A stretch of 30,497 nucleotides of DNA from JALHMQ01 sp037441125 (GTDB lineage: Bacteria; Pseudomonadota; Gammaproteobacteria; Burkholderiales; Burkholderiaceae_F): NCBI GenBank assembly GCA_037441125.1, contig JBBIST010000032.1, forward strand, positions 1 to 30,497, given 5' to 3'. Positions within the stretch are counted from its first letter, which is position 1; each line of letters starts with the position of its first letter. A program made the translations under genes and the position numbers. Under the pieces are notes generated by a model, which saw only the letters and a program-made list of their open reading frames with translations, was not told the origin of the DNA and did not search any database. This document shows, piece by piece, positions 8,799 to 17,513 of this stretch.

Positions 8799-8814
8799 TG
8801 TTCCACGTGAAACG
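8799..8814 (+). other. parS centromere site 1
   Basis: TGTTCCACGTGAAACG matches the chromosomal parS consensus TGTTNCACGTGAAACA at all positions but the last. It is one arm of a larger inverted repeat with the second site and lies 4.2 kb from the parB gene. ParB would load here. Confidence 0.88.
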
Positions 8815-8823
8815 GGCGCCCGC

Positions 8824-8839
8824 CGTTTCACGTGGAACA
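8824..8839 (-). other. parS centromere site 2, inverted copy
   Basis: CGTTTCACGTGGAACA is the exact reverse complement of site 1, 9 bp away. Together they form 17-bp perfect arms (8799-8815 and 8823-8839) around a 7-nt centre. The pair fills most of the 119-bp gap between mnmG and the next gene. Confidence 0.88.
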
Positions 8840-8847
8840 GGACAAGA

Positions 8848-10299
8848 TCAGGGGCGAGCGAAACGCGGTGCGACCGCGGTTCCGGACACCCTTAGCGTCG
8901 TCGGCGCCTGAACCCGCTCGGCGCCCAGATCGACGCGCACCAGCCCGCTCAGGGTCTGGTCAGGCTCGACGACCACCTGGCCGTGGGTCGCCATCGCCCC
9001 TGCACGGCCGCGGATGTCGCGCAATGCAACTCCCGCGTCACCCACCTCGACCCGAGCGCTCAGCTCGGTAAAGCGCGTCGTGCCGCCGCCGGTCTGCGCC
9101 GCGCCACCCTGGGTCGCGGCCAGACCGAGATTGATCCCGTTCAGGCTGCCGAATCGCACCGTCACCGGCCCGCCCAAGCGCGCGCCGAAGAGCGCATCGC
9201 TCAAGGTCGGCCCGTGCCCACCTCCGATCAACTCTATCGACGCCATGCCCACCAGCGGCGATCGCAATGGACTCGCGTCGTCGCGCTGACCACCGGCGAC
9301 AAACCTCATGAGCGCTTCGAGATCCAGGCCGGCCGATCGCACCGTGCCTGCCGCCGACCACGCAGCGTCGGACGCGGCCACGAGCGCGCCCTGAAACACA
9401 CCGAAAGGCGCCTGCGCTGTGTATGACTCGACGATCACTGCGTTGCGCACCACCTGGCCGCGGGCGGCAACGCTATCCCAGACATGGCCCGGCCCAACCG
9501 GTGCGCGCCAGCGCTGCGCATCGAGCTCGAATCGGACGGCGTCCTCGCTTTCACCCACCAGGCTCAGGGTCATGCTGCCTTCGCCGCCCACCTGCACCAG
9601 GACGAACGCGCCCGCAGACACCCCGCCTGTCCGTTTCACCGTCGCCTGGTACTGGTGCGGCAGCAGGGGAAAGCCGGGAAACTCGACCGCCGAGAAGCGC
9701 AAGGCGCCGACGCTGAATCCGGCAGCGTGCGCAAGACGCGGTGCAATCGCCGCCAGCAACCATGCCTGCTCTGCGTCGAGTCGCACCGGTGAGACCACCG
9801 CCTCGCCGAAAGCGAAGCGACCGACCCTGGCCGCCCGCACCACTTCGTTCCAACTCGCCTGCAGCGACACCTCGTCGGCCGTCAGTCGACCGCCGACATC
9901 GACCTTTGCCAGCACTAGGCGCGGACTCGGCCAGACCTCGAAGCGCCTGTGCGCAATCCGCACCGGTTGCCCGACCGCGGCGCTCAGGCGCGCGGCGATT
10001 GAGTCGGCGCGCAGCGCGTCGACCAAAGGCGCCGCGGTCTGCATCGCCAGCCAGGCCAGACCGACCACCACCGCAAGAGCGACAAGGCGCTTGGTCCAGA
10101 CGACGATCGTGTAGCGATCGATGGAGAACGCGCGGCCTCGGGCGTGCTCGCGCTCGGCCTCGCGCGCTCGAACCTCCTGCACGTCGAGCCGGTCTGGAAC
10201 GTTGATCGTCGTGATGGCGAAGTCGGTCGCGGGCGCGCCGATGGTCGGCGGACGGCGATCGTCGCGTCTGGAATGTGAGCGCTCGCCCGCACGTGCCAC
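8848..10299 (-). CDS. AsmA-like inner-membrane-anchored protein
   Basis: The product is 483 residues. An unusually long, charged, presumably cytoplasmic N-terminus (about 1-68) precedes one membrane helix (about 71-90, RLVALAVVVGLAWLAM). A large beta-rich region follows and would lie in the periplasm. The C-terminal third (GGTTRFTELSARVEVGDAG, then VALRDIRGRAGAMATHG) is the pattern of the AsmA C-terminal domain, seen in envelope proteins of the AsmA/TamB group linked to lipid transport or outer-membrane homeostasis. The GTG start is supported by AGGAGG 8 nt upstream. It ends 8 bp from parS site 2, so parS separates it from mnmG. Family assignment is moderate; no specific role can be given. 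Confidence 0.75.
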   Translation of the reverse strand: MARAGERSHSRRDDRRPPTIGAPATDFAITTINVPDRLDVQEVRAREAEREHARGRAFSIDRYTIVVWTKRLVALAVVVGLAWLAMQTAAPLVDALRADSIAARLSAAVGQPVRIAHRRFEVWPSPRLVLAKVDVGGRLTADEVSLQASWNEVVRAARVGRFAFGEAVVSPVRLDAEQAWLLAAIAPRLAHAAGFSVGALRFSAVEFPGFPLLPHQYQATVKRTGGVSAGAFVLVQVGGEGSMTLSLVGESEDAVRFELDAQRWRAPVGPGHVWDSVAARGQVVRNAVIVESYTAQAPFGVFQGALVAASDAAWSAAGTVRSAGLDLEALMRFVAGGQRDDASPLRSPLVGMASIELIGGGHGPTLSDALFGARLGGPVTVRFGSLNGINLGLAATQGGAAQTGGGTTRFTELSARVEVGDAGVALRDIRGRAGAMATHGQVVVEPDQTLSGLVRVDLGAERVQAPTTLRVSGTAVAPRFARP

Positions 10300-10307
10300 T
10301 GCGCCAG

Positions 10308-10313
10308 CCTCCT
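10308..10313 (-). promoter_or_regulatory. Strong ribosome binding site fixing the AsmA-like start
   Basis: AGGAGG (CCTCCT on the plus strand) lies 8 nt before the GTG at 10297-10299. It supports this non-ATG start and the unusual 68-residue N-terminal extension. Confidence 0.75.
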
Positions 10314-10597
10314 AGTCACCGCCTCTGACTCTCCGGCCGCGAAGGTCCGAGGCTCAGGTCCCGCCGCCGTCGGGCCTCCGACCCACTCTCGCCGCAGCCG
10401 GCACTTCGATCGCTTGCGATCGTTGCCAGCGCCCGCCGGAATTCTCGTCCACACGGCCGACGCTGACCAGTATCCGTCCGGGCGAGCGCGAGCAAGCTGC
10501 GGAAATCGGCGCCGATTGAGCCCGAATTCCGCCCACACGACAGGCATCGAGCACGCGTGCAGCGATCGGTCGCGCGCCGCCGTTCGAAGGAGCTCGC

Positions 10598-10626
10598 TTG
10601 TCGCACTTCGCCCACGCCTGTATGGT
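10598..10626 (+). promoter_or_regulatory. Candidate promoter of the methyltransferase gene
   Basis: TTGTCG (10598-10603), a 17-bp spacer, then TATGGT (10621-10626). Each hexamer matches consensus at 4/6. The expected start near 10633 is about 27 nt before the GTG chosen for the gene. Confidence 0.4.
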
Positions 10627-10659
10627 GCGCGCCCCTGCGCAACCAGCGCGTCCCCACCC

Positions 10660-11571
10660 GTGAGCCTCGCCTTGCCCTCGACGCTGGCCCGCCTGCTGAA
10701 CCTTCCCGCCATGCTGCGCTACCTGCGCCAGCACCGCGCCGACAAGTCGGTCTGGGATCCGGCCGACGACCTCGAACTGGCGCTGTACGCAACGATCTTC
10801 GGCAACAACTTCCTGCACTACGGCTACTTCGACGACCCGGCGATCGACCCGGAGTCGCTGAGCTTCGCCCGCCTGAAGCAGGCGATGGACGACTACGCGA
10901 CCCTGGTCGTCGAGCGCGTGCGCACTGGCGAGCGCGTGCTCGACGTCGGTTGCGGCATGGGCGGGCTGCTGGCGCGACTCGAAGGCCACGGCGCGCAGCC
11001 GACCGGACTCACGCCCAACCGCGCGCAGGCGGCGCACATACGCAGCACCTGGCCGCATCTGCCGCTGATCGAGAGCACGCTCGAAACGGTCGATGCCGGC
11101 GCCGGCGGGCGCCAGTTCGACGTCGTCGTCAACGCCGAATCGTTCCAGTACATCGCCCTGGACGCCGGCATGCGCAAGGTGCGCGAGCTGCTGGCGCGCG
11201 CGCGCCAAGGCGGGCGCTGGATCAACGTCGACTACTTTCGCCTGACCTCGACCGCGAAGAACCGCTCCGGCCATCTGCTGGCCGACTTCGAGGCGGCCTG
11301 CGAGCGGCACGGCTTTGCGCTGCGCGAGCGTGTCGACATCACCGACCACGTGCTGCCTTCGCTCGCCTACGCGCGCCTGCTGGCGACGCGCTTTGCGCTG
11401 CCGCTGGCGCGCTTTGGAGCCGACAAGCTCTTCCTCAAGCGGCCCTTCTGGGCCTACCTGTTCGCCGACCGGGTGCGCGCTCGCCTGGACGGCGTCCGGC
11501 TCGACACGCTCGACCCCGAGGTGTTCCGGCGCGAGAAGCGCTATCTGCTGTTCGTGCTCGAGCCGCGCTGA
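10660..11571 (+). CDS. Class I SAM-dependent methyltransferase (cyclopropane synthase-like)
   Basis: From the GTG at 10660 the product is 303 residues; an ATG at 10711 would give 286. The SAM-binding motif I ERVLDVGCGMGGLLARL is at about residues 91-107, followed by the GLTPNRAQAAHIR segment and the motif-II-like FDVVVNAESFQYI (153-165). The spacing recalls the cyclopropane-fatty-acid synthase/small-molecule methyltransferase superfamily. The N-terminal part (NNFLHYGYFDDP) also resembles such enzymes. The substrate is unknown. It converges on the PEP carboxykinase gene with a 12-bp gap. The fold is firm, the function is not. Confidence 0.82.
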   Translation: MSLALPSTLARLLNLPAMLRYLRQHRADKSVWDPADDLELALYATIFGNNFLHYGYFDDPAIDPESLSFARLKQAMDDYATLVVERVRTGERVLDVGCGMGGLLARLEGHGAQPTGLTPNRAQAAHIRSTWPHLPLIESTLETVDAGAGGRQFDVVVNAESFQYIALDAGMRKVRELLARARQGGRWINVDYFRLTSTAKNRSGHLLADFEAACERHGFALRERVDITDHVLPSLAYARLLATRFALPLARFGADKLFLKRPFWAYLFADRVRARLDGVRLDTLDPEVFRREKRYLLFVLEPR

Positions 11572-11583
11572 ACGCGCCCGTGT

Positions 11584-11588
<5 letters not shown>
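11567..11588. other. Inverted repeat containing both convergent stop codons
   Basis: GCTGAAC (11567-11573) and GTTCAGC (11582-11588) form a perfect 7-bp stem with an 8-nt loop. The stem includes the TGA of the methyltransferase and, on the other strand, the TGA of pckG. There is no T-tract on either side, so a bidirectional terminator role is only possible. Confidence 0.4.
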
Positions 11589-13440
<1,852 letters not shown>

Positions 13441-13494
13441 CGATGTCTCTCTCTGGCAATGCGTCGTCCGGCGCGCCCGCCCCGGGGGCCGTCG

Positions 13495-13500
13495 AGTCTA
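13495..13500 (-). promoter_or_regulatory. Possible -10 element of pckG
   Basis: TAGACT on the minus strand, about 55 bp before the pckG start. No good -35 is visible at 16-18 bp. It is listed because it lies in the short gap between the cold-shock gene's terminator and pckG. Confidence 0.3.
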
Positions 13501-13554
13501 CGCTTGACGATCGCAGCACAAATCGCAACAAAGTATTGACTCGCAGCGGCGAAC

Positions 13555-13577
13555 AAAAAGGCCGCGCGGCGGCGGCC
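13555..13577 (-). terminator. Intrinsic terminator of the cold-shock gene
   Basis: On the minus strand GGCCGC-CGCCGC-GCGGCC (plus-strand 13560-13577) forms a 6-bp GC stem with a 6-nt loop, directly followed by TTTTT. It begins 23 bp after the cold-shock stop codon. Confidence 0.85.
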
Positions 13578-13600
13578 TCGACTCCGGTTGCGGAGGTCGG

Positions 13601-13807
13601 TCAACCGATCGGGTTGATCTCGACCGCCTGCGGGCCCTTCTGCCCCTGCTGCACCTGGTACTCGACGCGCTGGTTCTCCTTTAGCGTGCGGAAGCCCTTG
13701 GCCTTGATGCCGCTGTAATGAGCAAACAGGTCAGCGCCGCCATCGTCGGGCTTGATGAAGCCGAAACCCTTGGTCTCATTGAACCACTTCACGGTGCCAG
13801 TCGGCAT
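13601..13807 (-). CDS. Cold-shock domain protein, CspA family
   Basis: This is a single cold-shock domain of 68 residues that binds single-stranded RNA/DNA as a chaperone. It starts MPTGTVKWFNETKGFGFI, with RNP1 KGFGFI at about residues 13-18. RNP2 reads DLFAHYS instead of the usual VFVHFS type, a conservative variation. The ATG at 13805-13807 gives the usual length; a GTG three codons upstream is less likely. It is monocistronic, with a clear terminator. The 5' side holds more than 200 bp without genes, compatible with the long leader typical of cspA-type mRNAs. Which Csp paralogue this is cannot be told. Confidence 0.95.
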   Translation of the reverse strand: MPTGTVKWFNETKGFGFIKPDDGGADLFAHYSGIKAKGFRTLKENQRVEYQVQQGQKGPQAVEINPIG

Positions 13808-14312
13808 AGAAAACACTCACGAAAGTAGAACGCGGAAGGCGCCCGCGCGCGCGCAAGCGATTGGTGCGGATGACTGGGGAGCACTGCGACGGGAACTGCG
13901 TAGCGGTTAGCTGGCCGAGCGTGCACGGGTACCAGGGGCGGCGCAAGAATCGACTGCATTTTTACCCTACTCGAATCGCGACGCCGGCGCCAGAAGATTC
14001 TCGTCCGGGATTGCCCCCGGGCGAACACGATCGCCGCCATGCGTGACGATGCCGCGGCGCCGCAACCACCGGCCTCGACCGGTTGCCGCAACGTCACCGA
14101 GCGGCACGAACCACCGGTGCACGATGCCGCTGGTCCTGCGCCACCGATGGGTCGTCGGGCTCGGTGCCGCAGACGCATTCGTCGCCATCGGCAGGCACGT
14201 CCCAGGCGGCGCGCGCGTCGATGCTGCGCGTCGGCACACGGCTGGCCATGCCTCTGCGATCATCGCCACCGGCCGGAGTGCGACCGAGCCGCCGGCCGGC
14301 GAAACCGTCACC
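13808..14312. other. Divergent non-coding region between csp and the Rieske oxygenase gene
   Basis: These 505 bp separate two divergent genes. The only A/T-rich patch (13958-13964, reading GTAAAAAT on the minus strand) may mark the csp promoter, implying a leader of roughly 145 nt; no clear -35 was found. The frame of the Rieske gene is open to 14043, but its first 90 codons show no domain and are treated as upstream sequence. No RNA gene or repeat was seen. Confidence 0.4.
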
Positions 14313-15386
14313 GTGAACGCCACCGAAGCCACCGACTGCTGCCAACCGCAGGCGCTCGCCACCGCGCGCGCACTGCCGGCGCGCTGCTACGTCGACCCGG
14401 CGATGCACGCGCGCGATCGCCATGCCGTCCTCGCACGCGGCTGGCAGTTGGTCGCCCGCGCCGAGCTCGTGCGCGCCACCGGCGACCACGCGCTCGCTGA
14501 AGCGGCCGGCGTGCCGCTCATCATCGTGCGCGGCGACGACGGCGTGCTGCGCGCCCTGCACAACGTCTGCCGCCACCGCGCCGGCCCGCTGGCGCTATGC
14601 GACGGGCGCGCCGCGCGCGCGCTCACCTGCCGCTATCACGGCTGGACCTACACGCTCGACGGCCGGCTGCGCGGCGCACCGGAGATGGACGACGCCGCAG
14701 GCTTCGACCCGCACACGATCCGCCTGCCGCAGGCGCGCATCGCGCAGTGGCAGGGGCTGGTGTTCGCCGCGCTCGACCCGCAGGCGCCCGAGTTTGCCGA
14801 GGTGGTCGACGGCATCGACGCGCAACTTGCCGCCGCCGGCCACCGCCTGGCCGACTACCGCTTCCAGCGCCGCGTCGACTACGAAATCTCCTGCGACTGG
14901 AAGGTCTACGTCGACAACTACCTCGAGGGCTACCACCTGCCGCTCGTGCATCCGGGATTGAACCGGCTGCTCGACGCGCGCCGCTACACGACCCGCAACG
15001 CGCGCTGGCACTCGCTGCAGTCGAGCCCGCTTGCCGGCGGCGAGGCGCCGTACGGCAGCGGCGAGGCGCTCTACTACTTCCTCTATCCGAACACGATGCT
15101 CAACTGCCTGCCCGGCAGATTGCAGACCAACCGCGTGCTGCCGCTGGCCGCCGGCCGCTGCCGCGTCGAGTTCGACTTCTATTACGCCGACGAGCGCCTC
15201 GCCGAGGCCGACGCCGATGCGCAGTTCAGCGACCAGGTGCAGCGCGAGGACGTCGCCGTGTGCGAAGCGGTGCAGCGCGGCCTGGCAAGCGGCTCGTACG
15301 ATGCCGGCCGGCTCAACCCGCTGCGCGAATCCGGCGTCTGGCACTTCCACGAGCTGCTGCGCGCCGCCTACCGGTCGGCGGCCTAG
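14313..15386 (+). CDS. Rieske non-heme iron oxygenase, large (alpha) subunit
   Basis: This is a ring-hydroxylating or choline/glycine-betaine monooxygenase-like oxygenase. From the GTG at 14313 it is 357 residues, a usual length for this branch; the frame is open to 14043 and the start is uncertain. The Rieske [2Fe-2S] ligands are C86-x-H88 (CRHRAGPL) and C106-x2-H109 (CRYHGW). The mononuclear iron site is in DNYLEGYHLPLVHPG with H208 and H213. The C-terminal EDVAVCEAVQRGL recalls GbcA-like enzymes. No reductase or ferredoxin gene is adjacent, so electrons must come from elsewhere. It is followed after 10 bp by a PLP-dependent dehydratase, probably co-transcribed. The substrate is unknown. 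Confidence 0.88.
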   Translation: MNATEATDCCQPQALATARALPARCYVDPAMHARDRHAVLARGWQLVARAELVRATGDHALAEAAGVPLIIVRGDDGVLRALHNVCRHRAGPLALCDGRAARALTCRYHGWTYTLDGRLRGAPEMDDAAGFDPHTIRLPQARIAQWQGLVFAALDPQAPEFAEVVDGIDAQLAAAGHRLADYRFQRRVDYEISCDWKVYVDNYLEGYHLPLVHPGLNRLLDARRYTTRNARWHSLQSSPLAGGEAPYGSGEALYYFLYPNTMLNCLPGRLQTNRVLPLAAGRCRVEFDFYYADERLAEADADAQFSDQVQREDVAVCEAVQRGLASGSYDAGRLNPLRESGVWHFHELLRAAYRSAA

Positions 15387-15396
15387 GCAAACTTCA

Positions 15397-16377
15397 ATGT
15401 CGGCGCTCGCGATCGGCTTCGACGACGTGCTCGCCGCCGCCGCACGCCTGCGCGGTGTCGCCCAGCGCACGCCGGTGCTGACCTCGGGCAGCGCCGACCG
15501 ACACTGCGGCGCGCGGCTGTACTTCAAGTGCGAGAACCTGCAGCGCATCGGCGCCTTCAAGTTCCGCGGCGCTTACAACGCGCTGGCGAAGTTCACGCCG
15601 GCGCAGCGCAGCGCCGGCGTGATCGCGTTTTCCAGCGGCAACCATGCGCAGGCGATCGCCCGGTCGGCGCAACTGCTCGGCGTGCCGGCGGCGATCGTCA
15701 TGCCGCACGACGCGCCGGCGGTGAAGATCGCCGCCACGCGTGGCTACGGTGCCGAGGTGATCCTGTACGACCGCCGGCGCGAGGACCGCGAGGCGCTCGG
15801 CGCGCGCCTCGCCGCCGAACGCGGCAAGACCCTCGTGCCGCCCTACGACCACGCCGACGTCATCGCCGGCCAGGGCAGCGCCGCGCTGGAACTGATCGAG
15901 CAGGTGCGCGAACTCGACGGCGGCGGCCTCGACCTGCTGCTCGTGTGCGTCGGCGGCGGTGGGCTCATTGCCGGTTGCGCCACGGCGGCCCGGCACCTGC
16001 TGCCCGATTGCCGCGTGATCGGCGTCGAACCCGAAGCCGGCAACGACGTGCAGCAAAGCCTGCGCGCCGGCCGCATCGTCGAGATCGACGTCCCGGAGAC
16101 GATCGCCGACGGCGCCCAGACGCGCTGCGCCGGGCGGCTCACCTTCCCGCTGATCCAGGCGCTGGTCGACGACATCGTCACCGTCAGCGACGCGCAACTG
16201 GTGGCGGCGATGAAGTTCTTCGCCGAGCGGATGAAGCTCGTGGTCGAACCGACGGGGGCGCTCGCCGCCGCGGCGGCCTTCGAAGCCAAGGTCGCGGTCG
16301 CGGACAAGCGCGTCGGCGTCATCGTCAGCGGCGGCAACATCGACCTGGCGCGCTTCGCGCAGCTCGTCGGACGTTGA
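15397..16377 (+). CDS. PLP-dependent threonine/serine dehydratase (TdcB/serine racemase-like)
   Basis: A fold-type II PLP enzyme that removes the amino group of a hydroxy-amino acid. The product is 326 residues with no C-terminal ACT domain, so it is the short catabolic/racemase-like form rather than biosynthetic IlvA. The Schiff-base lysine is K55 in GAFKFRGAYNA, the substrate loop is SSGNHAQ (about 74-80), and the phosphate-binding loop is CVGGGGLIAG. Threonine deaminase, serine racemase or threo-3-hydroxyaspartate ammonia-lyase are all possible. Its ATG is 10 bp after the Rieske oxygenase stop, which suggests a shared pathway, perhaps of a hydroxylated amino acid (inference). Confidence 0.9.
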   Translation: MSALAIGFDDVLAAAARLRGVAQRTPVLTSGSADRHCGARLYFKCENLQRIGAFKFRGAYNALAKFTPAQRSAGVIAFSSGNHAQAIARSAQLLGVPAAIVMPHDAPAVKIAATRGYGAEVILYDRRREDREALGARLAAERGKTLVPPYDHADVIAGQGSAALELIEQVRELDGGGLDLLLVCVGGGGLIAGCATAARHLLPDCRVIGVEPEAGNDVQQSLRAGRIVEIDVPETIADGAQTRCAGRLTFPLIQALVDDIVTVSDAQLVAAMKFFAERMKLVVEPTGALAAAAAFEAKVAVADKRVGVIVSGGNIDLARFAQLVGR

Positions 16378-16397
16378 GTCGGTCGCGACCGACGAGC
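16362..16397 (+). other. Nested palindromes at the dehydratase stop codon
   Basis: GTCGGTCGCGACCGAC (16378-16393) is a perfect 16-bp palindrome starting at the base after the stop codon. It overlaps a second perfect repeat, GCTCGTCGG (16362-16370) with CCGACGAGC (16389-16397). The two folds exclude each other in RNA. No T-tract follows. Confidence 0.45.
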
Positions 16398-16537
16398 CCG
16401 CAGGCGCGGCGCGGGCATACCTTCATCACGACTTTGTCGATCGCGGCGCGCGCGGCTGCGGCACCATTGCCGGTCTGTGCACCCGGCGCGCACGCTTCGC
16501 CTGCGCGCCGCCGTTTCACCGTCGATCGGAGGCTTCG

Positions 16538-17491
16538 ATGTCCTTGCGCGACTTCCTCACCGGCGTGCTTGCGCTGTGGCTGCCGCTTGCCGCCAGCGCC
16601 GCACCTCTCCTGTCGCCGGCGCAGCTCTCGGCGCGCCTGACCGAACCGAATCTGCGCCTGCTCGACATTCGCGCCGGCCAGGACGAGGCCGGCCGCACGC
16701 CGTACGAACTCGGCCACATTGCCGGCAGTCTGCCGGCGCCGTATCCGCGCTGGCGCGGTCCGGCCGACAATCCGGGCCAACTGCCGGCGCCGCAGGCGTT
16801 GGCCGCGCTCGTGCAGTCGCTCGGCATCAGCGCCGACACGCCGGTGGTGGTCGTGTACGAAGGCAAGGACGCCACCGACTTCGGCGCCGCCGCGCGCGTC
16901 TACTGGACGCTGAAGGCCGCCGGCGTGCGCGAACTGGCGATCCTCAACGGCGGCCTGCGCGCCTGGCGCGCGGCCGGTCTGCCGCTGGCCACCGGCGCCG
17001 CGCCGGCGGTGGCGCGCTCGAGCTTCGTGCCCGAGCTCGATGCGCAACAGGTCGCCACGCGCAGCGAGATCCGGCAGGCGCTGCAAAGCGGCTCGGCGCT
17101 GCTGCTCGATGCGCGGCCGCAGCGCTTCTTCCTCGGCCACACGCGCCACGCCGCCGCCACCACGCCGGGCACGATCGCCGGCGCCCGCAACCTCGAGCAC
17201 GCCCAGTGGTTCGCCAAGGACAGCGGCATCCTGCTCGATGCGGCAACGGTGCGGCAGATCGCCGCTGCGCAGGGCATCGACGGCGCGCAGCCGGCCGTGT
17301 CTTTCTGCAACACCGGCCACTGGGCGGCGACCAACTGGTTCGTGCTCAGCGAGGTGCTCGGCCACAGCGACGTGTCGCTGTATCCGGAGTCGATCGTCGA
17401 CTGGTCGCGCGCCGGCGAGCCGATGGGCAACGTGCCCGGCCGGCTGTATCAGTTCTGGCTGCAGTTGAAGCAGGCGACGGGAAACCTGTGA
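16538..17491 (+). CDS. Exported tandem-rhodanese sulfurtransferase
   Basis: The product is 317 residues. A signal peptide (1-21, cleavage near ASA-APLL) sends it to the periplasm. Two rhodanese domains follow: the first (about 30-150) is degenerate with YEGKDATDF at the active-site position and no cysteine; the second (about 165-300) has the catalytic C257 in FCNTGHWA. This is the usual layout of thiosulfate:cyanide sulfurtransferases. GGAGG five bases before the ATG supports the start. It is 22 bp upstream of a YeeE-type transporter, so it probably supplies or processes the sulfur compound that the transporter imports. The donor is not known; thiosulfate is the likely one from context. Confidence 0.92.
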   Translation: MSLRDFLTGVLALWLPLAASAAPLLSPAQLSARLTEPNLRLLDIRAGQDEAGRTPYELGHIAGSLPAPYPRWRGPADNPGQLPAPQALAALVQSLGISADTPVVVVYEGKDATDFGAAARVYWTLKAAGVRELAILNGGLRAWRAAGLPLATGAAPAVARSSFVPELDAQQVATRSEIRQALQSGSALLLDARPQRFFLGHTRHAAATTPGTIAGARNLEHAQWFAKDSGILLDAATVRQIAAAQGIDGAQPAVSFCNTGHWAATNWFVLSEVLGHSDVSLYPESIVDWSRAGEPMGNVPGRLYQFWLQLKQATGNL

Positions 17492-17513
17492 CCGTCAGGC
17501 CGAACCAGCGCGC

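Larger units (their letters stand above)
10300..10659. other. Divergent intergenic region between AsmA-like and methyltransferase genes
   Basis: These 360 bp hold the ribosome binding site above, a candidate plus-strand promoter (10598-10626) and two palindromes: CGATCGC-TT-GCGATCG at 10407-10422 and the perfect AATCGGCGCCGATT at 10504-10517. The open frame crossing it on the plus strand is the upstream part of the methyltransferase frame and has no recognisable domain. Confidence 0.5.

Noticed and set aside
8729..8806. N-terminal extension of MnmG by 26 codons
   Set aside because: It would translate the -10 candidate and part of a parS site; the family N-terminus begins at the GTG at 8728.
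6914..8911. A 665-codon open frame opposite mnmG, crossing the parS sites
   Set aside because: Shadow of mnmG with no domain; it runs through the intergenic palindromes.
8731..10660. Chromosome origin near parS
   Set aside because: No DnaA-box cluster (TTATNCACA type) or AT-rich unwinding region was seen; the origin is probably nearby but outside the window.
14043..14312. A 90-residue N-terminal extension of the Rieske oxygenase
   Set aside because: No domain or signal peptide can be recognised, and the usual start of such enzymes fits the GTG at 14313; kept only as a possibility.
13967..14362. A 131-codon minus-strand frame overlapping the csp-Rieske gap
   Set aside because: No ribosome binding site or recognisable domain, and it overlaps the start of the Rieske gene.
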